Shown here: piece by piece, positions 8,499 to 16,888 of the stretch
How positions within the stretch are numbered: position 1 is the first letter of the stretch
Layout of the letters: each line of letters opens with the position of its first letter
NCBI GenBank assembly: GCA_016788565.1
Contig: JAEUSP010000063.1
Location: forward strand, 1 to 64,000
DNA length: 64,000 bases
Direction: 5' to 3'
Origin: Chlorobiota bacterium
GTDB taxonomy: Bacteria; Bacteroidota; Ignavibacteria; OLB7
Made by a program: the position numbers and the translations under genes
Notes under the pieces: model-generated
Database searches by the model: none
What the model was told of the DNA's origin: nothing
The model's input: the letters and a program-made list of their open reading frames with translations, nothing else

Positions 8499-8556
8499 CG
8501 GGTGCATTTCAATTTGGGGTAGTGGCTCACATAGGGGAGGATAAATAGTAAGACGC

Positions 8557-8877
8557 TCAACTGAGAAACTGAAGATTGTAGCGATGCAGAAACAGCAGCA
8601 AAGCGTACTCGTGCATTTTCACGCATTTTGAAAATGAAAGCGTCTTGCGGACAAACCGCCCGATCCGTTGTCGCAGCGTGTTGTTCCATCGCTCCACATG
8701 CGCCGTCTGCCCACTCTCCTTACCAACGGTAGTATCCCTGATTATCGTTTGGCCAGTACCTAAATAGTTACCCGAAGCCACGCTAAACCTAAGCGAATTC
8801 CCCGCCGGAACATATTTCTGCCGATTGGGTGAGGAAACACGAGTTGTTGTGGTGGTGCGGTAAGCAGTGTTTGCCAC
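8557..8877 (-). pseudogene. IS1-family transposase, C-terminal fragment
   Basis: 106-residue frame whose last 55 residues match the InsB C-terminus of cyanobacterial-type IS1 elements: '[20 protein letters not shown]' followed by '[24 protein letters not shown]'. The zinc-finger N-terminus and the first catalytic Asp of the DDE transposase are absent; the gene at 8884 begins where they should be. The first ~25 residues of the frame look like non-homologous sequence. It reads towards the terminal repeat at 8500, as expected for the 3' end of an IS1 copy. Probably inactive. Confidence 0.8.
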
Positions 8878-8883
8878 GCACCA

Positions 8884-10914
8884 CTACTGCTCCACCCGCA
8901 AACCAATGCTCTTGGAGAAAAGCCACTCTTCTGTGAGTTGCTTGTTCCCTTCCGATGGTGCTTGCCCGGCTTGGAGTGATTTCCCGACCGCTGTTGTGAT
9001 TGCTTTTGCTACTTGGTTGCCGACTGCAATTTCGCGTTGGTCCACAACAACCCGATTTCCGGGAAGTACATCGCCAAGAACGTAGCGGAGCGTTTGCTCG
9101 TTCCCGGCGGCCAGCAACGGGAAGTAGCTGGCTGGAAACATCGTTCCGGTGGTGATGACCCTTGTTATTTGGTTGGTGTCTTGCTCGGCCAGCACCTCCA
9201 CCCGAAGCGTGTCGGCGGCAATCGCTTCCACGCCCAGCGAATCTATCACCCGCAGCGTGGCCACCAACGGCGCGGTTGCTTCCCGTTCCCGCAGGTTTTG
9301 CAGCGTGAGCAGCTTGCTGGCTGATGCGGAATTGGCCGAAGCAGAGAGTGAGTCGGCACCCAGGCTGCGGTACAGCAACTGGCGATCCTGTTGCTGGATG
9401 GTGATGCTCCAATCTTGCACCCCAGCATCTGCCTGGATTGTGTGCTCAATCCCGATCCCCGGCGCGGCCATTCGGCGAACAATCCATTCCCAAAAAATTG
9501 GGGCCGCCAGCGCGCTATCCTCCGTTTCCACCATCACCCCGCTGAACTCAGGCATCGGCTGGCGTTGCGGATCACGCTCGGCCACCACTACTCTGCGCCG
9601 CGCAACACCCCAGACGGAGGTGAGGTAGTGCTGCACCTGTTTTGCGCGTTCGTCGGCCAGCTCGGCAGGTTCGCCGGAAGCCGTGTGGCCAATCAGCCGA
9701 AGGGTGCTGCTTTTCTGCTGCCGCATCCGCTGGCCGATGATGTTTAGCAGGTGATGATAGACCTGCACCGAATCCAAACCAGCAAGCGTGGCGTTGCTGA
9801 AGGCTGCGGTTTCGGCGGGTGAAATCTGGTGGTAGCGGGTTGGCAGCCGCACATCGCCATGCCCGAAAAAAATCACCGGAAGCAGCGTCAGCACGTTGCG
9901 GTAATGGACCCGATATGGAATGATCTGTGCCACCTGTTGCTGGCCTCCAGTGGTGGTGTACAGATCAATGCTGGCCTTGATTGGTGCTGGCGCGGCGGGC
10001 GGCGGAATAGTTGGAGTTGGCGGCAGACGTAGCTGCGGCGGGTCCGGGACAACCGCCACCGAAACGCCAACCAAACTGCTGAACGCACGCAGCCCCAACC
10101 CGTCGGCAATGGAGGTTACGTTGCAGCGCACACCGAATCGGGGAGAGGCCAGCAGGCCAAATCCAACTGGCACGCCGAACTCGATGGCGGCATCAATCCC
10201 GGCGTGGAGCGGTGGGGCGATGGCATCCGGAAGCAACGGGATGGCGCGGGTCCGCTGGCCGCCGGGAAAGGTGATGGAGTCGGGGGAGAGAAGCTCCTCG
10301 GCAATGGCCACATCTTCAGCAAACCGCCACGTTCCCCACAGCCCCAGCGATAGCCAACCACGGCCACCAATAGGAACGCTGGCGTTAGTGGAAATCTGCG
10401 CCAACGCCGAAGTCCCATGGACGGTGAATTGGCGTGCAGTTGGGATTACGCTGGCAGTGGATGAATCAACAATGGTGACGGTGAAGGGGTTGGAGGTGAA
10501 GCTGGCAACCGACGGGGCGACGGCTCCGCCAACGGACCAACGCCACCCCTTGCCAAGAAGTGAGTCGTGGTGAAGCTGCGCGCCAATCCAGATGGTGTGT
10601 GATTGGGAAGTTCCATCGCCATTCACCCCCAGCTGGTTCACCTTCCCCGAATCGCGGCGCAGCAGCAGCGGCGTGCCGAACTCATACCCCACCGACGGAG
10701 CAATCGTAATCGCCGATTGTGCCGATGCCGTCACCGTCAAGATCACCGTCAGAATCACAGATAACACCAGCCAAACCACCACCAAAACCGGAAGCCAAAA
10801 AATGGACACGGGCCTGTGCCACAGCACAGACCCGAAGTCGTTTGGGCGATATGGGGGATACGGGTTCAGCGAAATTTCATCGCTCCCAAAAACCTTTGTA
10901 GGCTTGGTAGGCAA
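8884..10914 (-). CDS. Outer-membrane protein with OmpA-like domain
   Basis: 676 residues. A cytoplasmic 30-residue lead is followed by a very hydrophobic segment ending '...TVTASAQSA', a signal peptide or anchor (residues about 35-67). Then comes a beta-rich region (70-290), a Pro-rich linker (292-312), and an OmpA-like peptidoglycan-binding domain: 'FFGHGDVRLP', then 'STLRLIGHTASGEPAELADERAKQVQHYL' in two parts, about residues 345-450. The C-terminal 200 residues are another beta-rich module. Its start overlaps the end of the upstream lipoprotein gene by 38 bases, so the two are translationally coupled. It stops a few bases from the IS1 remnant, so the C-terminus might be altered. Confidence 0.7.
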   Translation of the reverse strand: MPTKPTKVFGSDEISLNPYPPYRPNDFGSVLWHRPVSIFWLPVLVVVWLVLSVILTVILTVTASAQSAITIAPSVGYEFGTPLLLRRDSGKVNQLGVNGDGTSQSHTIWIGAQLHHDSLLGKGWRWSVGGAVAPSVASFTSNPFTVTIVDSSTASVIPTARQFTVHGTSALAQISTNASVPIGGRGWLSLGLWGTWRFAEDVAIAEELLSPDSITFPGGQRTRAIPLLPDAIAPPLHAGIDAAIEFGVPVGFGLLASPRFGVRCNVTSIADGLGLRAFSSLVGVSVAVVPDPPQLRLPPTPTIPPPAAPAPIKASIDLYTTTGGQQQVAQIIPYRVHYRNVLTLLPVIFFGHGDVRLPTRYHQISPAETAAFSNATLAGLDSVQVYHHLLNIIGQRMRQQKSSTLRLIGHTASGEPAELADERAKQVQHYLTSVWGVARRRVVVAERDPQRQPMPEFSGVMVETEDSALAAPIFWEWIVRRMAAPGIGIEHTIQADAGVQDWSITIQQQDRQLLYRSLGADSLSASANSASASKLLTLQNLREREATAPLVATLRVIDSLGVEAIAADTLRVEVLAEQDTNQITRVITTGTMFPASYFPLLAAGNEQTLRYVLGDVLPGNRVVVDQREIAVGNQVAKAITTAVGKSLQAGQAPSEGNKQLTEEWLFSKSIGLRVEQ

Positions 10915-12415
10915 TCACCGATGGAGTTCGCGTGGCAACATCCACCACCTCCAACGTTCCCCCTTGTTGGAACTCTGGTAATTGCGTGAAGGAGGTGTAC
11001 ATCACCTCTTTTCCATCCGGGGACCATTGCGGGAACAGGTCGTGCAGCACCACTGCGATAAGGCGGTCGGGGCTGAGTTTCTGTTTTGCGGACCACGTTC
11101 CGGTTGCTGGGTTACTCTGGGTCATTGCTACCTGGTAAATCCCGGCCACAAACGTGCTGCTGAAAGCAAGGCTTGTTCCGTCGGGGGACCAGACTGGCCA
11201 GAAGTCATCGGCTGCATCGTTCGTCACGTTCACCGGAGCCGAGCCGCCGTTGGCCGCAACAATGAAAATATCTTGGTCGCTCCCGCTTCCCCGACCAACG
11301 TATGTGATGGAACGGCCATCGGGAGACCAATCAAGCCCGCCCCGCCCGTAGGTAGTTTTTGTTGGCGTTCCCGACTTCGATGAATAGGCGTTGGTGGCCA
11401 CCGGGTTGGATGTTCCACTGCCGATAACTGCGACCTCGACAGTGTTGTTGAACCCGTAAAATGCAATGCTGTTGCCGTCGGGAGAAAAAGTTGGGGTCGC
11501 GCCCAATTCTTGGATTCCGAACAGGTCCACCAGACCTCCATCAACATCAAAAATTAGCAGTTCGTAGCGGGCAAACGGGGGGACGGCAATTTTGCTCATG
11601 GTAGCAATCGCCACCCGTTTTCCGTTTGGCGAAATTGCTACCGAGGCAACGTCAAGGTCATGGATGCTATCGGTCAGGTGCACCCGGCGGTCGCTGCCGT
11701 CAGTCTTGATCGTCACCAGCGAAAGCGTTGGCCCAGTTAGGTCGTTGGCCAGATATGCAATCCGCCCCGCGCGTGGTGCCGAACTCAGCAGCACGTTGTT
11801 ATCCAACTTGTTCAAGGTTAGCCCGCGGTCGTTTGTTCCCATCAAGTGGTAGATCGGTTCCAACGACCCACTGGTAGCCGGAGCGGTAGCCGGCAGGTAG
11901 TTGAAAAATATCCCTCCATTTTTTTTCGTTGGCGTTGGCGTGGGGATCAGAACGCTATCAAGGGTATAATTCAGGACAGCCACAGTGTCGTTGGCGGCAT
12001 AGAGGTGGAGCGTTGTGGCCGTGACTTTGTACGAAGTCACCTTTTCCAGCGCGTTCAAGTACATTGGTTCGATGGAGTTCTCGCTACACCACCGCTCGGT
12101 AGCGAAGATATTCCGCAGGGTCATTGCACTTGTGGCTGTGTCGGCAGTGTATTCGCCGCCGAACTGGTTGCAGCCGGTGTAGCCCCCCATGCCGTTGGGG
12201 CTGGTGAAGGTGATAGTTGCATGGTGGCTGGCAACGTTCACCACTGCCCCGGTGTTGGTTTGGTAGGAAGCCAGGCTCCAGATGATATTCCGCAACGGTG
12301 ATGTTGCGGGATTGCCGGTGGGGGCGGGGGGGAAATCATCGCGGCATCCGGCAAGCAATGCCAGGGTCAATGCAATAATGCTGATGCTGCGCCAACGATT
12401 CATTCTGCTGTTCAT
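10877..12415 (-). CDS. Lipoprotein with META-type and TolB-like propeller domains
   Basis: 512 residues from ATG 12415. The lipobox 'LALLAGC' (Cys about 19) makes it an envelope lipoprotein. Residues about 40-145 carry 'GCNQFGGEYTAD' and 'MTLRNIFATERWC', typical of the META/HslJ domain. The rest has WD40-like PD40 repeats: 'SPNGKRVAIAT', 'SPDGNSIAFYG', 'SPDGRSITYVGRG', 'SPDGTSLAFSST' and 'SPDGKEVMYTS', a TolB-like propeller. It is divergent from the ECF sigma gene at 12644 and followed by the OmpA-like gene, so the pair is a good candidate target of that sigma factor. Confidence 0.75.
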   Translation of the reverse strand: MNSRMNRWRSISIIALTLALLAGCRDDFPPAPTGNPATSPLRNIIWSLASYQTNTGAVVNVASHHATITFTSPNGMGGYTGCNQFGGEYTADTATSAMTLRNIFATERWCSENSIEPMYLNALEKVTSYKVTATTLHLYAANDTVAVLNYTLDSVLIPTPTPTKKNGGIFFNYLPATAPATSGSLEPIYHLMGTNDRGLTLNKLDNNVLLSSAPRAGRIAYLANDLTGPTLSLVTIKTDGSDRRVHLTDSIHDLDVASVAISPNGKRVAIATMSKIAVPPFARYELLIFDVDGGLVDLFGIQELGATPTFSPDGNSIAFYGFNNTVEVAVIGSGTSNPVATNAYSSKSGTPTKTTYGRGGLDWSPDGRSITYVGRGSGSDQDIFIVAANGGSAPVNVTNDAADDFWPVWSPDGTSLAFSSTFVAGIYQVAMTQSNPATGTWSAKQKLSPDRLIAVVLHDLFPQWSPDGKEVMYTSFTQLPEFQQGGTLEVVDVATRTPSVIAYQAYKGFWER

Positions 12416-12533
12416 GGTTGTTCTCCGGGAAGTTACGTGATTAAGGGTGCAGTTTCTCCTGCCGAAAAAAGTTGCCACAAGCTACAAAGCGACCACTTTC
12501 TTCACACCTAAACGACGCACCAGTTGCGCTTGG

Positions 12534-12600
12534 CCTGACAGTGGGAGGTGAGTTCAGGAAGATTTTTTTTCAGAACGGCCTTCTGTCAGGTTTGGCGGGG
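12534..12600. promoter_or_regulatory. Divergent control region with CCTGACAG/CTGTCAGG dyad
   Basis: Between the divergent lipoprotein (start 12415) and sigma factor (start 12644) genes, CCTGACAG (12534-12541) recurs inverted as CTGTCAGG (12593-12600), with a T-run between. The arms could bind one regulator from both sides or form part of two back-to-back promoters. No clear TAnnTTTG box is seen, which fits ECF-dependent promoters. Confidence 0.3.
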
Positions 12601-12643
12601 GTGCTGCGTCATTGAGTTGTATCCGTAGGAATGTAGAGTATCA

Positions 12644-13324
12644 ATGGCTATTGCTTCAACAGTACTGAACGCGCCAATCCAGGTCGGCCCCGACACTGGT
12701 GAAACTGGCGCAGTGTGGTCCCGCGACGCGCTCCTGCTGCAACGATTTCAGCAAGGGGACGATGCCGCATTTCTGGAACTGTTCCAGCGGCACAACCCCG
12801 GGCTGTTTCGCTACTGTGTAAAGGTGTTGGGGAATCAAAGTGAGGCGGAAGATATCACCCAGGACACGTGGGAAAAGATCATCCAGCTACGGAAGGGAAC
12901 GCAGGTCGTCAGCAATCCTTCGGGGCTGATTTTTCGCATGGCGCGGAACGCCTGCATCAGCCAACTGCGCCGCCGCGGAAGATGGATCACCGTGGAGGAG
13001 TTTGATGAAAACGCCCTACCGCTTCATGCTGCCGAATCAGCTTCGGAATTAGAAGAAGTTGCCCTTGCCGCATTGGAGGAGCTTCCGTTTGAGTATCGCG
13101 AAGTCTTGGTGCTGCATCTGTACTGTGGTTATCGGTATGATGAAATTGCTGTGATGATGGAGCGAACCCCCGAGGCAATCTGGGCGCGTGCTTCGCGGGC
13201 AAGGGGGCAACTGCGGAAAATGGTAGCGGCGGCACTTGCAGGGGGGCGTGGAATCAACAACACTCAATCATCTCAATCAACGGCTGCGAAAGCATCACAC
13301 GTTGGAGAACAAACAAATGAATGA
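12644..13324 (+). CDS. ECF-type RNA polymerase sigma factor
   Basis: 226 residues. Sigma region 2 at about 30-100 ('LLQRFQQGDDAAFLELFQRH', 'SEAEDITQDTWEKI', 'RMARNACISQLRRR') and region 4 at about 140-195 ('LPFEYREVLVLHLYCGYRYDEIA', 'RTPEAIWARASRARGQLRKM'). The 27-residue N-terminal extension and Ser/Thr-rich tail are unusual but not diagnostic. The stop overlaps the ATG of the next gene by 8 bases, the usual sigma/anti-sigma coupling. It likely directs transcription of its own operon and the divergent envelope genes. Confidence 0.9.
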   Translation: MAIASTVLNAPIQVGPDTGETGAVWSRDALLLQRFQQGDDAAFLELFQRHNPGLFRYCVKVLGNQSEAEDITQDTWEKIIQLRKGTQVVSNPSGLIFRMARNACISQLRRRGRWITVEEFDENALPLHAAESASELEEVALAALEELPFEYREVLVLHLYCGYRYDEIAVMMERTPEAIWARASRARGQLRKMVAAALAGGRGINNTQSSQSTAAKASHVGEQTNE

Positions 13325-13967
13325 ACAAGAACGGAGCCGCTTGATTGAGCGGATTGTGGAGAATCACCTCAATGAATCGGAGCGTGCCGAACTGCTTCCA
13401 CAGCTTGGCGAAGGCACCAACGTCCGGCAGGAGTTGTTGGCCGAGCAAGCCATCTCCCGCGCAATTGCCCGCGACCGTCAGCAGCTGCCGGTTGCTTCCA
13501 CAACTCCATCCCCGCGACTGTTAGATGCGCTCTCCAACGCTCCAGTGCTTCCCTCGGCAGCGGCTTCCTTTTGGGGTAGCGGTGGGCTTTTGGTTGGGTT
13601 TTCGTTAGTGATAGTTGTTGGAGTTGGCCTTATGCTGTTTCCGGGGTTGTTTGGTATATCGGGCGATGCTGCTCCTACCAGCCGTGAGGTTCCCCCAGCT
13701 GCCGTCGCTGACACCTCATCGTCTATTCCCGTCGTCATTCCCTCCACCTCTTCCGAGCCGAACGAGGGGAAGAAGTGGAGGAGGGAAGCATCACCGTCGG
13801 CTTCGGCAACAACAAAGGGAGCTGCCAAGACAGAAAAGGAGCTGGGCAATCCATCCACACCCGTGCTTGATGGGAAGCCAGCACCACCAACAGAACACCA
13901 GGGTCAACAGCCACAACTTCCGGTCTTTCACGATAACAGCGGGGCGATGCCGATTTCCCCCAAATAA
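13317..13967 (+). CDS. Putative anti-sigma factor, single membrane span
   Basis: 216 residues from ATG 13317; translation overlaps the sigma gene. The N-terminal 75 residues are charged and helical ('EQERSRLIERIVENHLNESE'), as in cytoplasmic anti-sigma domains. One membrane helix lies at about 82-105 ('LLVGFSLVIVVGVGLMLFPGLFG'), and the periplasmic part is a low-complexity Pro/Ser/Thr-rich tail. No zinc-binding HxxxCxxC motif is seen. The anti-sigma role is inferred from position and topology, not from a recognised domain. Confidence 0.6.
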   Translation: MNEQERSRLIERIVENHLNESERAELLPQLGEGTNVRQELLAEQAISRAIARDRQQLPVASTTPSPRLLDALSNAPVLPSAAASFWGSGGLLVGFSLVIVVGVGLMLFPGLFGISGDAAPTSREVPPAAVADTSSSIPVVIPSTSSEPNEGKKWRREASPSASATTKGAAKTEKELGNPSTPVLDGKPAPPTEHQGQQPQLPVFHDNSGAMPISPK

Positions 13968-14095
13968 TTGAGGGGATGGGAGTTTGGGACAAGAAGAATG
14001 AATAGAGAATGGGGATGGAGGGTGAGGAAAAAAGTAGAGTGAAGTCACGGTTCGTGGCCTCTTCAGGATTCGTCCGTAAAAACTTGTGGCACAGG

Positions 14096-14126
14096 TTGTT
14101 GTGAGTAGGGTTCGGGGCTATCTTTG
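14096..14126 (+). promoter_or_regulatory. Bacteroidota-type promoter of tRNA-Glu
   Basis: The -7 box TATCTTTG (14119-14126) fits TAnnTTTG exactly. TTGTTG at 14096-14101 lies 17-20 bases upstream, where the -33 TTTG element belongs. Transcription would start near 14131, about 40 bases before the mature tRNA. Confidence 0.6.
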
Positions 14127-14171
14127 CGGCCCGATCAACACAACGCAGGCCGTTGTGAGGGATCAGCGGCT

Positions 14172-14243
14172 GCTCCCATCGACTAGTGGTTAGGTCGCCA
14201 CCCTTTCAAGGTGGTAGCACGGGTTCGAATCCCGTTGGGAGTA
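14172..14243 (+). tRNA. tRNA-Glu (anticodon UUC)
   Basis: Complete cloverleaf. Acceptor arm GCTCCCA (14172-14178) with TGGGAGT (14236-14242, first pair a G-U), D-arm with TGGTTAGG, anticodon stem CCACC/GGTGG around loop CTTTCAA with anticodon TTC at 14205-14207, T-arm ACGGG-TTCGAAT-CCCGT, discriminator A at 14243. CCA is not encoded. It is followed at once by a strong terminator and, on the other strand, by a recombinase fragment, the usual layout of an island attached at a tRNA. Confidence 0.95.
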
Positions 14244-14246
14244 CTG

Positions 14247-14280
14247 AAGGGAACACTAAAAACGGTGTTCCCTTTCTATT
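14247..14280 (+). terminator. Terminator of tRNA-Glu
   Basis: Ten-bp perfect stem AAGGGAACAC (14247-14256) / GTGTTCCCTT (14265-14274) with an 8-nt A-rich loop, followed by TCTATTTTC. It begins 4 bases after the tRNA. Confidence 0.9.
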
Positions 14281-14382
14281 TTCGGCGATTCTGTTGAAAA
14301 ATGAACGTTTTCCCCTTGTTACGCTCTTGGTGTTTTTAGGTATTCGTTTGCCTTCTTTGGGAATTTATTCTTAACACATTCT

Positions 14383-14934
14383 TCACGTATTCTTCACACG
14401 CTCCATCTCGATTCGCTTTGATAGATCCGCCGCTTGCTGTTGTTGCTCTCGGTAGTGTTTTTGGCGCACCGCTCCACGGTGTCCGGCTAAGTCTTCAATC
14501 AACCTATCGCTGAACCCAAGTGCTTCCCACCGTTTTTCTGCACTGCCACGCAAGGTGTGTAGCGTCCGGTGATACCGCTGGCCGTCATCACCCACACGCT
14601 GCATCCAAATGCCACACGCTACACACGCCTTTCTAAACTCTTCCTGCAAAACAGAGGGATAGGCCCATGGCCAAACATAGCCTTGCCGGTGAAGGAATCG
14701 CTGTGATTGAACTTCCTCCAATATCTCTCCAATCTCAGGAAATAGCGGCTCGTTCTCCGCATTCCGCAACGGGAAGAATCGGATACGCTTCCGTTGGCCT
14801 TTTGTCCCTTTTCCCAAAACAGTGAACTGGTGCGGCTCCACATGCTCACGCTTCATCAATGATAGCTCACCGGGCCGCAATGCCGTTAGATACAGGAACC
14901 ACACCGCTAACCCGTGCACACGCTTCCCCACCGA
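14383..14934 (-). pseudogene. Tyrosine recombinase (integrase), N-terminally truncated
   Basis: About 182 residues remain, the catalytic domain of a phage-type integrase. The catalytic set is visible: Arg in 'TALRPGELSLM', His-x-x-Arg in 'HTLRGSAEKRW', His in 'LAGHRGAV' and the nucleophile Tyr in 'KHYRE'. The frame begins at a GTG (14931) right after an in-frame stop, and the arm-binding and core-binding N-terminal domains (usually 150-200 residues) are missing. An IS630-like remnant starts about 55 bases further upstream, so a transposon event probably removed them. Its 3' end points at the tRNA-Glu gene 140 bases away, suggesting an old tRNA-targeted island. Confidence 0.8.
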
Positions 14935-14987
14935 AAACAGATAAGTACTTCAGTAGAATTAGTCGAGATTAAGTAATAGCTTAGGAT

Positions 14988-15122
14988 ATGAGCCGAGTCA
15001 ATACGCCGAAATTAAGCGAAGAAGGGCGAAAATCTTTAGAAGAAGGTCATCGCAGTGGAAGAACACACGTTTACCGAGTTCGCTGTAGCGATGGGCGAAC
15101 ACCGGAGCGCAGCATGTTCTGA
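14988..15122 (+). pseudogene. IS630-like transposase, N-terminal remnant
   Basis: A 44-residue frame, 'KLSEEGRKSLEEGHRSGRTH' then 'VYRVRC', resembles the start of IS630-type transposases ('...LEKGHR-x-GKSHVYRVRCQMILLKSEGR'). After RVRC the frame diverges and stops at 15122; a second frame stays open to 15209. No catalytic DDE part exists. The right terminal repeat of the large block follows at 15203. The assignment rests on a short stretch. Confidence 0.5.
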
Positions 15123-15256
15123 ATCTCCGAGTTGCTTCGATGAGCGATCGTTGGGGGCTGGTCGTCGAGAAAATCAAACACCCGACCCATGCGTCCACAC
15201 TTCCAAATTGAAATGCACCCCACGTAACGAACCTCCAATATCTTTTTATCTCACTC

Positions 15257-15514
15257 ATGGCTGTTGACCGCTGCATCTGCAAGAACGTCCCTTTTGCCGA
15301 AGCCCTACGGCTGGCACGGCAACGGGGCTGCACAACCGTTGCCCAACTTCAGGCGTTCACTCCGTTGGGAACAAACTGCGGGCGTTGCATCCCCTACATG
15401 CAGCTTGCGCTGATGACTGGCCAAGATGACCTGCCAGTGTTGGATGAGGCAAGCCAAGATCAGCTTCGCGCTGTTGCTGGGGTTGCCGATGCGGGGAAGC
15501 GCAATCAGGGGTGA
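15257..15514 (+). CDS. BFD-like [2Fe-2S]-binding protein
   Basis: 85 residues. Cysteine pattern CIC (residues 6-8) and CGRC (about 41-44) is that of bacterioferritin-associated ferredoxin and of the [2Fe-2S] domains of NirB-type reductases. Bfd itself is about 64 aa; here a 30-residue Asp/Gln-rich tail is added. It may pass electrons to release iron from ferritin or serve in Fe-S handling. It starts 29 bases after the direct repeat that closes the mobile block, so before the insertion it would have followed the propeller gene directly. Its last codons overlap argD tail to tail. Confidence 0.75.
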   Translation: MAVDRCICKNVPFAEALRLARQRGCTTVAQLQAFTPLGTNCGRCIPYMQLALMTGQDDLPVLDEASQDQLRAVAGVADAGKRNQG

Positions 15515-16698
15515 TGTTCTTGAAACACCGTCCGCAAACCTTCAACCACTTGATCCACATGCTCCGGCTGGAAGATGTACGGGGGAAGCAACCGGATCAC
15601 GGTTTCGCTGGTGGCGTTGGCGATGATCTTCCGCTGGAGCAATGCCTGCACAAACGGCTCGGCAGGAACATGCAACCCAATGCCCATCATCGCCCCTGCG
15701 CCGCGCACGTCGCGGATGATCGCCGGAAATTCCTCCTTCAACCGTTCCAACTGCTGCCGCAGATATTCCCCTGTGGTGCGGACGCTCTCCATCAATCCGT
15801 TCTCAAGCTCTTCCAACACCACTAACCCCGCCGCGCAGGCAACCGCGTTGCCGCCAAAGGTTGTGCCATGCTGCCCTGGCCCCCAGATATTGGCCAGCGA
15901 CTCAGTGGTCAAAATTGCGCCCAGCGGAAGCCCGCCGCCAATCGCTTTTGCCACGGTGACAACATCGGGGCGGACGTTGAAGCGATCGAATCCAAAGAAC
16001 GTTCCGGTGCGGCCGGCCCCGGCTTGCACTTCGTCGGCAATCACCAGGAAGCCATGTTGTTGGCGCAACGCAAACAGTTCGCGAACAAACTCCTCCGTTG
16101 CCCACTCGATTCCCCCTTCCCCTTGCAGGTGTTCGATAAACACGCTGCAGACAGTTCCATCGGCTTCTGCAATCGCGCCGCGCAATGCTTCAATGTCGTT
16201 GAACGGGAGGGTGATGCAATCGGGGAGGAAGGGGCCCATGCCATCCTTGTAGCGTGGTTTATCCATGATGGAAAGCGCGCCGTAGGTCCTTCCGTGGAAC
16301 CCGCCGGTAAATCCGATCACTCTGGTTTTCCCCTGTGAGCCCCCCCATGCTCGCGCAAATTTGATTGCTCCATCGGCAGCCTCGGTCCCGCTGTTGCTCA
16401 GAAATGCGCGGTCGTAGCCGCTTAGTTGGCAGAGTTTCTCCACAAACGTGATCTGCGCATCCTGGTAGAAGTAGTTGGAAAGGTGCATGTACCGGCGCAG
16501 CTGCCGCTCGATTGCAGCAATCACCCCTGGGTGGCTGTGGCCCAATGCGTTCACGGCAATCCCCCCCAGAAAATCAAGGTAGCGGTCGCCGTTCAGGGTC
16601 TGGACGTACATTCCTTCGGCATGGTCAACCTCCAACGCCAGCCGTTTGTAGGTTGGCAGAAAGTGTTCGTGTTCGCGTTCGGTTAGTGTTGCGGTCAT
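15505..16698 (-). CDS. argD: Acetylornithine/ornithine-type class III aminotransferase
   Basis: 397 residues, the family's normal length. PLP enzyme of fold type I. Visible are 'YLDFLGGIAVNALGH' (N-terminus), 'SNSGTEAADGAIKFAR' (PLP phosphate site), 'GGFHGRTYGALS', 'VIADEVQAGAGRTG' (Asp that holds the pyridine N) and 'VVTVAKAIGGGLPLGA' with the Schiff-base Lys. This pattern is that of ArgD/RocD, so it would interconvert N-acetylornithine and N-acetylglutamate semialdehyde in arginine synthesis. No other arg gene lies nearby, so a related omega-aminotransferase substrate cannot be excluded. Single transcription unit. Confidence 0.85.
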   Translation of the reverse strand: MTATLTEREHEHFLPTYKRLALEVDHAEGMYVQTLNGDRYLDFLGGIAVNALGHSHPGVIAAIERQLRRYMHLSNYFYQDAQITFVEKLCQLSGYDRAFLSNSGTEAADGAIKFARAWGGSQGKTRVIGFTGGFHGRTYGALSIMDKPRYKDGMGPFLPDCITLPFNDIEALRGAIAEADGTVCSVFIEHLQGEGGIEWATEEFVRELFALRQQHGFLVIADEVQAGAGRTGTFFGFDRFNVRPDVVTVAKAIGGGLPLGAILTTESLANIWGPGQHGTTFGGNAVACAAGLVVLEELENGLMESVRTTGEYLRQQLERLKEEFPAIIRDVRGAGAMMGIGLHVPAEPFVQALLQRKIIANATSETVIRLLPPYIFQPEHVDQVVEGLRTVFQEHHP

Positions 16699-16888
16699 GG
16701 CGTGTGTTGTGGTTGCTTCAGGGTTCTAACTGGAAGATGGGACTGGCAAATGGGAAACGAACGCAGCCCCTGTTTCACCAAGTTGGTTGGAACAGAGGCT
16801 GCAAGTGTGTTGCGTCGTAAGATTCTGTGCGTTGCTGATTCCGGCGGCCAATGATGGAACCCCATTTGGGGCCTACCGCCGGAGGCCA

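Larger units (their letters stand above)
8500..15220. mobile_element. Putative IS1-bounded transposed unit, 6.7 kb
   Basis: The block starts with GGGTGCATTTCAATTTGG (8500-8517) and ends with its exact reverse complement (15203-15220). The similarity continues imperfectly inwards for about 14 bases (GTAGTGGCTCACAT against AAGTGTGGACGCAT). The 8-mer CACGTAAC sits directly outside both ends (8492-8499 and 15221-15228), a target-site duplication of the size IS1-family elements make. The left end carries the 3' part of an IS1-type transposase reading outward. At the right end the transposase 5' part is missing and IS630-like debris is found. Either the whole unit moved as a compound element, or an IS1 copy was later opened by insertion and deletion. 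Confidence 0.55.

Noticed and set aside
9920-10573. 217-residue plus-strand frame opposite the OmpA-like gene
   Set aside because: Low complexity, no motif, and overlaps a coherent signal-peptide plus OmpA-like protein on the other strand.
12644-13967. Sigma/anti-sigma pair as a phage or transposon regulator
   Set aside because: Regions 2 and 4 and the overlapping membrane partner fit an ordinary chromosomal ECF unit; only its location suggests mobility.
15093-15209. Second open frame (NTGAQHVLNLRVASMSDRWG...) after the IS630-like start
   Set aside because: Too short and without start or recognisable domain; kept only as part of the transposon debris.
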